In this document: piece after piece, positions 7,398-11,252 of the stretch | How positions within the stretch are numbered: position 1 is the first letter of the stretch | Layout of the letters: every line of letters begins with the position of its first letter | NCBI GenBank assembly: GCA_964586425.1 | Contig: CAZPHI010000067.1 | Location: 1-11,252 of the forward strand | Source of the DNA: CAZPHI01 sp964586425 | GTDB lineage: Bacteria; Bacillota; Clostridia; Lachnospirales; Lachnospiraceae | DNA: 11,252 nucleotides | Direction of reading: 5' to 3' | Notes under the pieces: model-generated | Databases searched by the model: none | Told to the model about the DNA's origin: nothing | Seen by the model: only the letters and a program-made list of their open reading frames with translations | Translations under genes and position numbers: made by a program

Positions 7398-7461
7398 CAC
7401 GCAAGCCAGAAATTACCTTCGTAATTTCTGACTGCGTGCCTTCGTAAAAAACACTCAGGCA
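7398..7461 (+). repeat. Composite palindromic element (REP-like or cis-acting RNA)
   Basis: CACGCA (7398-7403) pairs with TGCGTG (7433-7438). Inside, CAGAAATTAC (7407-7416) pairs perfectly with GTAATTTCTG (7421-7430) around a CTTC loop. That gives a 16-bp hairpin with a small internal bulge. The 9-mer CCTTCGTAA occurs at 7416-7424 and again at 7439-7447. A competing stem, TGCCT (7437-7441) with AGGCA (7457-7461), overlaps the outer arm and ends just before the ribosome binding site GGAGG (7463-7467). No T-run follows, so this is not a terminator. It is more G+C-rich than its surroundings. It may be a dispersed intergenic repeat or a leader structure that affects translation of the next gene. 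Confidence 0.6.
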
Positions 7462-7471
7462 TGGAGGAAAG

Positions 7472-8692
7472 ATGGACGAGAGATTATCACAGGTTACGGG
7501 TATCGTAACATTAAAAAAAGGTGAGGGAAGAACAATTAAAGCCGGCGGAATGTGGGTATATGATAATGAAATAGATACTATTACGGGCAATATCACAGAT
7601 GGAGATCTTGTGTGTATACATGATTTTGACGGATATTTTATGGGAGTAGGATTTATTAACAGAGCATCTAAGATAACTGTACGACTTATGTCAAGAGTTA
7701 AAGACCAGACGATTGATGAAGCATTTATCGAAAAAAGAGTAAGAGCTGCAGTTGATTACAGAGTTCATACAATTGATATGTCTTCTTGCAGACTTATATT
7801 TGGCGAGGCTGATTTCCTGCCAGGTATAGTAATTGATAAGTTTGCAGATGTATTGGTGGTTGAATCACTAGCACTTGGAATTGAGAGATTCAAGCTTATA
7901 ATAATTGAAAAGCTTAAGCTTGTATTAATGGAACTTGGAATGAATATTAGAGGCGTCTATGAAAGAAGTGACGCTAAGGTACGCCTTCATGAAGGAATGG
8001 AACGTATAAAAGGATTCATAGGTGAAGAATTTGATACCAAGGTATGTATAGAGGAGAATGGTGTTAAGTATTATGTTGATGTAAAGGATGGTCAGAAAAC
8101 AGGATTTTTCCTTGATCAAAAGCTTAACCGTGCTGCAATTAAGCCGATGTGTAAGGATGCAAGAGTACTTGATTGCTTTACTCATACAGGTTCATTTGCA
8201 CTTAATGCTGGTTTGGCAGGGGCAAGAAGTGTACTTGGTGTTGATGCATCAGAGCTTGGAGTAGCTCAGGCAACGGAGAATGCTAAACTTAATGGTTTGT
8301 CTGATACAGTTAAGTTTAAGTGTGCTGATGTGTTTGAACTTTTACCTGAACTTGAGAGAGCTGGAGAGGTATTTGATGTTGTTATTCTTGATCCTCCTGC
8401 ATTCACCAAATCAAGAAATTCAGTTAAGAATGCAATAAAGGGATACAGAGAGATTAATTTAAGAGCCATGAAACTTATTCGAGATGGAGGATATCTGGCT
8501 ACATGTTCATGTTCTCATTTTATGACACCTGAATTATTCTCTAAGACAATTGCAGAAGCTGCAAGAAGTAATCACAAGAGATTAAGACAGATTGAATACA
8601 AGACGCAGGCACCAGATCACCCAATTCTATGGGCAGCTGATGAATCGCTGTATCTGAAGTTCTATATCTTCCAGGTTGTGGATGAAAAATAA
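7472..8692 (+). CDS. Class I SAM-dependent rRNA methyltransferase, RlmI/RlmK-like (PUA plus methyltransferase)
   Basis: Probable cytosolic RNA cytosine methyltransferase. It has 406 residues. The N-terminal PUA-like domain spans about 8-75 (GIVTLKKGEGRTIKAGGMWVY, then GDLVCIHDFDGYFMGVGFIN). A linker domain leads to VDVKDGQKTGFFLDQKLNR (202-220), a strong signature of the RlmI group. The SAM fold follows: LDCFTHTGSFALNAG (233-247) is motif I, GVDASELGVAQATENAKLNG (256-275) holds the ribose-binding acidic residue, and DVVILDPPAF (302-311) is motif IV. The CSCSH segment (345-349) offers the catalytic cysteine expected of m5C enzymes. E. coli RlmI modifies 23S rRNA C1962. The same site here is inference. 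GGAGG at 7463-7467 supports the start. The MATE gene follows 26 nt downstream. Confidence 0.9.
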   Translation: MDERLSQVTGIVTLKKGEGRTIKAGGMWVYDNEIDTITGNITDGDLVCIHDFDGYFMGVGFINRASKITVRLMSRVKDQTIDEAFIEKRVRAAVDYRVHTIDMSSCRLIFGEADFLPGIVIDKFADVLVVESLALGIERFKLIIIEKLKLVLMELGMNIRGVYERSDAKVRLHEGMERIKGFIGEEFDTKVCIEENGVKYYVDVKDGQKTGFFLDQKLNRAAIKPMCKDARVLDCFTHTGSFALNAGLAGARSVLGVDASELGVAQATENAKLNGLSDTVKFKCADVFELLPELERAGEVFDVVILDPPAFTKSRNSVKNAIKGYREINLRAMKLIRDGGYLATCSCSHFMTPELFSKTIAEAARSNHKRLRQIEYKTQAPDHPILWAADESLYLKFYIFQVVDEK

Positions 8693-8718
8693 GAATCATA
8701 GAAAGATAAAGGATACAT

Positions 8719-10059
8719 ATGGATATTAAAAAATTCTATAAGACAGTATTGATTTTGGTTATACCAATTGCATTGCAGAATCTGATTAATGTAGGTATTA
8801 CTGCAACTGATGTAGTAATGCTTGGTGCTGTGTCAGAAAAAGCTTTGGCAGGTGCGTCACTTGGTGGTCAGGTTCAGTTCATAATGACATTGATTCTTTT
8901 TGGATTGTCATCAGGTGGCTCGGTACTAATTGCTCAATACTGGGGAAAGCATGATATAGTTACAATAGAGAAGGTATTAGGAATTGCAGTAAAGGTTGCT
9001 TTTGTGGTTAGTGTCATTTTTGCAATAGCTGCATATGTAATTCCTGAACCAATAATGAGGTTGTTGACAAGTGATGAAGATGTTATAAAAGAAGGCGTAA
9101 GATATCTTAGAGTAGTGTGTTTTTCATATGTGTTTAATGCACTTACGATGGTATACCTTAATACGCTAAGAAGTGTAGAAAAGGTTGTTATTTCTACATT
9201 CGTATATTTTATATCACTTTTGATTAACATTATATTCAACTATACGTTTATATTCGGCAAGTTTGGAGCTCCACAGTTAGGTGTTTCAGGAGCTGCAATT
9301 GCAACTTTGATAGCACGAATTGTAGAATTCTTAATCGTTGTAGGATATGACAGGTTTGCTAATAAGATATTCAAGTTCAAATTCAAACTCTTATTTAATA
9401 AGGACAGAATGCTTAGCAGGGACTTTAGAACATTTTCAGTACCTGTAATTGCTAATGAATTAATATGGGGCTCCGGTGTGGCTGTTGTGGCAGCAATTCT
9501 TGGACATATGGGAAGTGCAGCGAGTGCTTCTAATTCAGTGGCACAGGTTATGAGACAGCTTGCAACTGTGGTTTCGCTTGGTATTGCAAGTGCTACAGCT
9601 ATAATGATCGGAAAAGCAATCGGAGAAGGTAAGGAAGACTTGGCAAAGATATATGGTCATAGATTTGCTATATTAAGTATTGTTGCAGGAATTGCAGGTG
9701 GAATTGTGATATTAATTGCAAGACCATTCGTATTATCAGGTATGGCATTATCTGAAGAGGCGAAGTATTATCTTTCGATAATGATGTTTGTTATGTCTTA
9801 TTTTGTTATTGCACAAGCATATAATACTGATTTGATAGTTGGAATATTCAGAGCTGGTGGAGACACCAAATACGGATTATTTGTGGATGTAACTTTCCTC
9901 TGGGGAGTGTCTATATTGTTTGGAATTATTGCAGCATTTGTTTTTGACTGCACGGTTCCAATAGTGTATGTAATTTTACTTAGTGATGAGATATTCAAGA
10001 TTCCATTCACCACAATGCGCTACAAATCATACAAATGGTTAAAAAATGTTACAAGATAA
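8719..10059 (+). CDS. MATE-family multidrug/Na+ antiporter-type efflux transporter
   Basis: Integral membrane exporter of 446 residues, normal for MATE proteins with 12 helices in two related halves. The first helix VIPIALQNLINVGITATDVVML (14-35) is diagnostic. Other family segments are GLSSGGSVLIAQYWGKHD (62-79), PQLGVSGAAIATLIAR (185-200), the start of the second half at PVIANELIWGSG (242-253), and FRAGGDTKYG near helix 10. Known family members expel cationic drugs or metabolites in exchange for Na+ or H+. The substrate here is unknown. AAAGGA at 8708-8713 sits 5 nt before the start. The 26-nt gap from the methyltransferase suggests co-transcription. The unit ends at the bidirectional terminator after the stop. 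Confidence 0.95.
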   Translation: MDIKKFYKTVLILVIPIALQNLINVGITATDVVMLGAVSEKALAGASLGGQVQFIMTLILFGLSSGGSVLIAQYWGKHDIVTIEKVLGIAVKVAFVVSVIFAIAAYVIPEPIMRLLTSDEDVIKEGVRYLRVVCFSYVFNALTMVYLNTLRSVEKVVISTFVYFISLLINIIFNYTFIFGKFGAPQLGVSGAAIATLIARIVEFLIVVGYDRFANKIFKFKFKLLFNKDRMLSRDFRTFSVPVIANELIWGSGVAVVAAILGHMGSAASASNSVAQVMRQLATVVSLGIASATAIMIGKAIGEGKEDLAKIYGHRFAILSIVAGIAGGIVILIARPFVLSGMALSEEAKYYLSIMMFVMSYFVIAQAYNTDLIVGIFRAGGDTKYGLFVDVTFLWGVSILFGIIAAFVFDCTVPIVYVILLSDEIFKIPFTTMRYKSYKWLKNVTR

Positions 10060-10067
10060 TTATACAA

Positions 10068-10129
10068 AAAAAGCTTGTTACAGCGATGACTTTTGAATTA
10101 ATCAAAACCATTGTTGCAGCAAGCTTTTT
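10068..10129. terminator. Bidirectional intrinsic terminator between convergent genes
   Basis: AAAAAGCTTG (10068-10077) pairs with CAAGCTTTTT (10120-10129). The stem continues through 10078-10088 against 10109-10119 with G-U wobbles and a single A-C mismatch. The top carries TTTTGA (10091-10096) and TCAAAA (10102-10107) around ATTAA. On the plus strand the stem ends in a T-run, and on the minus strand the mirrored A-run gives the U-tail. It serves both the MATE gene (stop at 10059) and the minus-strand gene (stop at 10131-10133). Confidence 0.9.
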
Positions 10130-10130
10130 A

Positions 10131-11141
10131 TTATTGTATAGTAATCTGTTCAACTGAATCAATTCTCTCAGTTGTTGGAACTCTGTAGAGTGTACCCTGA
10201 TTATTAAAATACTGGAAGAAAGTGTACTTAGATGTACAGTTAACATTAGTAAAATCCCCAGCAGATACAAGCTCCTTCTGTGAACCATCAACATTCATTC
10301 TGTATAGTCCGGCATTATCACCCTCTTGCAGATAGAAGAGTTTGTTCTTGTATACATTGTAGTTGATACATCTGCCATCGTTTAATAGTTCAACTGTTTT
10401 TGTCTGCATATTAATTCTTTTGAGAGCATATCCGTTGCTGATATCAATAAAGTAGACATATCCGTTATCAGCAGTAGCAAGATATGTATTACCTTCATAG
10501 AATGTATATGTAGAGTCAGTAGCTGTATCAAAAACTTTGATATTATGGTCTCCGCTTATATTTGAAAAATATATTTTACCATTATATATGCTGGCTGGAT
10601 TATATTCTATATCAGATAACTCTGTATTATCTTTGCCATCTATTCTTATCTTGTATAGTGTAAGGGCTGTTTTGTCATCATAATGCTGGTAATAGATGTT
10701 GTTACCTGATAAAGAAAGTATACCAGAGAGTTTATCATATAGAGGAACACTGTTCTCACCATTGAGATTAGTTCTGTAAACTCCGAATAATGCGCCACGA
10801 AAGACTACTCCAACGCTCTCTGGACTAAAGTTATTCTTAGCATAATATATATATTTACCATATACATTGATGTAGGCAATGCTGTCTCCGTTAAGCTTTT
10901 TAGCATCTGAACAGTCTGGATTCATACTGTATAGTTTGTTGCCATCATATGGATTAGCAAAGTAAAGTCTATCATTGTATTCACAAAAAAGTCCACCATT
11001 ATTAAGGTTACCAGCGGTATTACCCAGAGCAGATTCGTCATTATAGACCATCTTATTTTTATTGTTAATGAAAATAATTATTCCAATGGCAGCAACTAAA
11101 ATTATTATTAGAATTATGAACTTAAGATATTTTTTCTTCAT
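10131..11141 (-). CDS. Membrane-anchored repeat protein, DUF5050-like (beta-propeller-like)
   Basis: Protein of unknown function with 336 residues. A lysine-rich start and one hydrophobic helix (about 7-25) followed by NNKNK indicate a single N-terminal anchor with the rest outside the cell. There is no lipobox cysteine. The exported part is built of about seven related units of 40 residues. Each has a Y-Y/F strand, a turn, and often LYR or LYK with N.DG: for example NRLYFANPYDG-type at 58-67, NIYYQHYDD (148-156) with LYKIRIDG (162-169), KLFYLQEGD (267-275) with LYRMNVDG (279-286), and TLYRVP (317-322). This resembles DUF5050 proteins, which are thought to form beta-propellers. AAAGGA at 11154-11149, 7 nt before the start, supports ATG 11141. 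It is a stand-alone gene, convergent with MATE. Ligand and role are unknown. Confidence 0.8.
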   Translation of the reverse strand: MKKKYLKFIILIIILVAAIGIIIFINNKNKMVYNDESALGNTAGNLNNGGLFCEYNDRLYFANPYDGNKLYSMNPDCSDAKKLNGDSIAYINVYGKYIYYAKNNFSPESVGVVFRGALFGVYRTNLNGENSVPLYDKLSGILSLSGNNIYYQHYDDKTALTLYKIRIDGKDNTELSDIEYNPASIYNGKIYFSNISGDHNIKVFDTATDSTYTFYEGNTYLATADNGYVYFIDISNGYALKRINMQTKTVELLNDGRCINYNVYKNKLFYLQEGDNAGLYRMNVDGSQKELVSAGDFTNVNCTSKYTFFQYFNNQGTLYRVPTTERIDSVEQITIQ

Positions 11142-11172
11142 TATAAAATCCTTTCATCATAAGAATATACAT

Positions 11173-11193
11173 CAGATAATTATATTATATCTG
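11173..11193. promoter_or_regulatory. Inverted repeat overlapping the minus-strand promoter
   Basis: CAGATA (11173-11178) and TATCTG (11188-11193) are perfect 6-bp arms around a 9-nt A/T core that contains the -10 of the leftward gene. Its place over the -10 makes it operator-like. The regulator is unknown, and A/T-rich DNA gives such repeats by chance. Confidence 0.35.
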
Positions 11194-11212
11194 TCTATGT
11201 AAAAACTGTGTA
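11184..11212 (-). promoter_or_regulatory. Candidate promoter of the DUF5050-like gene
   Basis: Reading leftward, TACACA (11212-11207, 4/6) is followed after 17 nt by TATAAT (11189-11184). A second TATAAT overlaps at 11184-11179. The leader would be about 35 nt. An alternative -35, TTTACA two bases upstream, gives a 19-nt spacer. The remaining bases to 11252 show no gene. Confidence 0.5.
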
Positions 11213-11252
11213 AATGCTTTGTCATCATTATGTATATATTTGAATTGTACCA

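Noticed and set aside
7398..7447. Hairpin at 7398-7438 as an intrinsic terminator
   Set aside because: The bases after the stem on the plus strand are CCTTCGTAAAAAAC, with no T-run, and the minus-strand side has none either.
6945..7596. Minus-strand open frames opposite the YdcZ-like gene and the start of the methyltransferase
   Set aside because: They overlap real genes on the other strand, resemble no family, and cross the palindromic spacer by chance.
11219..11240. Plus-strand promoter at the right edge (TTGTCA with TATATT)
   Set aside because: The spacing is only 10 nt and no start codon or ribosome binding site is visible before the window ends.

Overview
The window looks like a low-G+C Firmicute chromosome, most likely Lachnospiraceae-type (Clostridia). 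The reasons are the A/T-rich DNA, strong AGGAGG/AAAGGA-type ribosome binding sites, sigma-A-like promoters with TATAAT, an argCJBD cluster, a YdcZ-type transporter and a DUF5050-like surface protein. The taxonomic call is inference from style and gene content, not a database match.

Region 1 (1-5545) is an arginine-biosynthesis divergon. The 5' part of argG (argininosuccinate synthase) reads leftward off the window edge. argC-argJ-argB-argD reads rightward as a tight operon. Together argJ, argB, argC and argD form the complete acetyl-cycle from glutamate to ornithine, with ArgJ recycling the acetyl group. argG acts later, on citrulline. No argF, argH or argR is present. The 237-nt gap between argG and argC holds a promoter for each direction and A/T-rich palindromes that are good candidates for arginine repressor sites.

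Region 2 (5576-7338) continues on the same strand with no visible terminator. It holds a lipoprotein of the family 1-like extracellular solute-binding type, 30 nt after argD and without its permease or ATPase, then a small YdcZ/DMT-family membrane protein. Both may be co-transcribed with the arg genes.

Region 3 (7339-7471) is a short spacer with a candidate promoter and a conspicuous near-palindromic hairpin. The hairpin is followed by a second possible stem reaching the ribosome binding site of the next gene. It is not a normal terminator and is the least explained structure in the window.

Region 4 (7472-10129) is a two-gene unit: an RlmI/RlmK-like class I SAM-dependent RNA methyltransferase with an N-terminal PUA-like domain, then a MATE-family efflux transporter. 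It ends in a long hairpin that works as a terminator on both strands.

Region 5 (10131-11252) is a convergent minus-strand gene for a membrane-anchored, repeat-built DUF5050-like (beta-propeller-like) protein. Its promoter overlaps an inverted repeat. Most of the window is ordinary housekeeping content. No CRISPR, phage, transposase, rRNA or tRNA was seen, and I did not find a clearly new multi-gene system.
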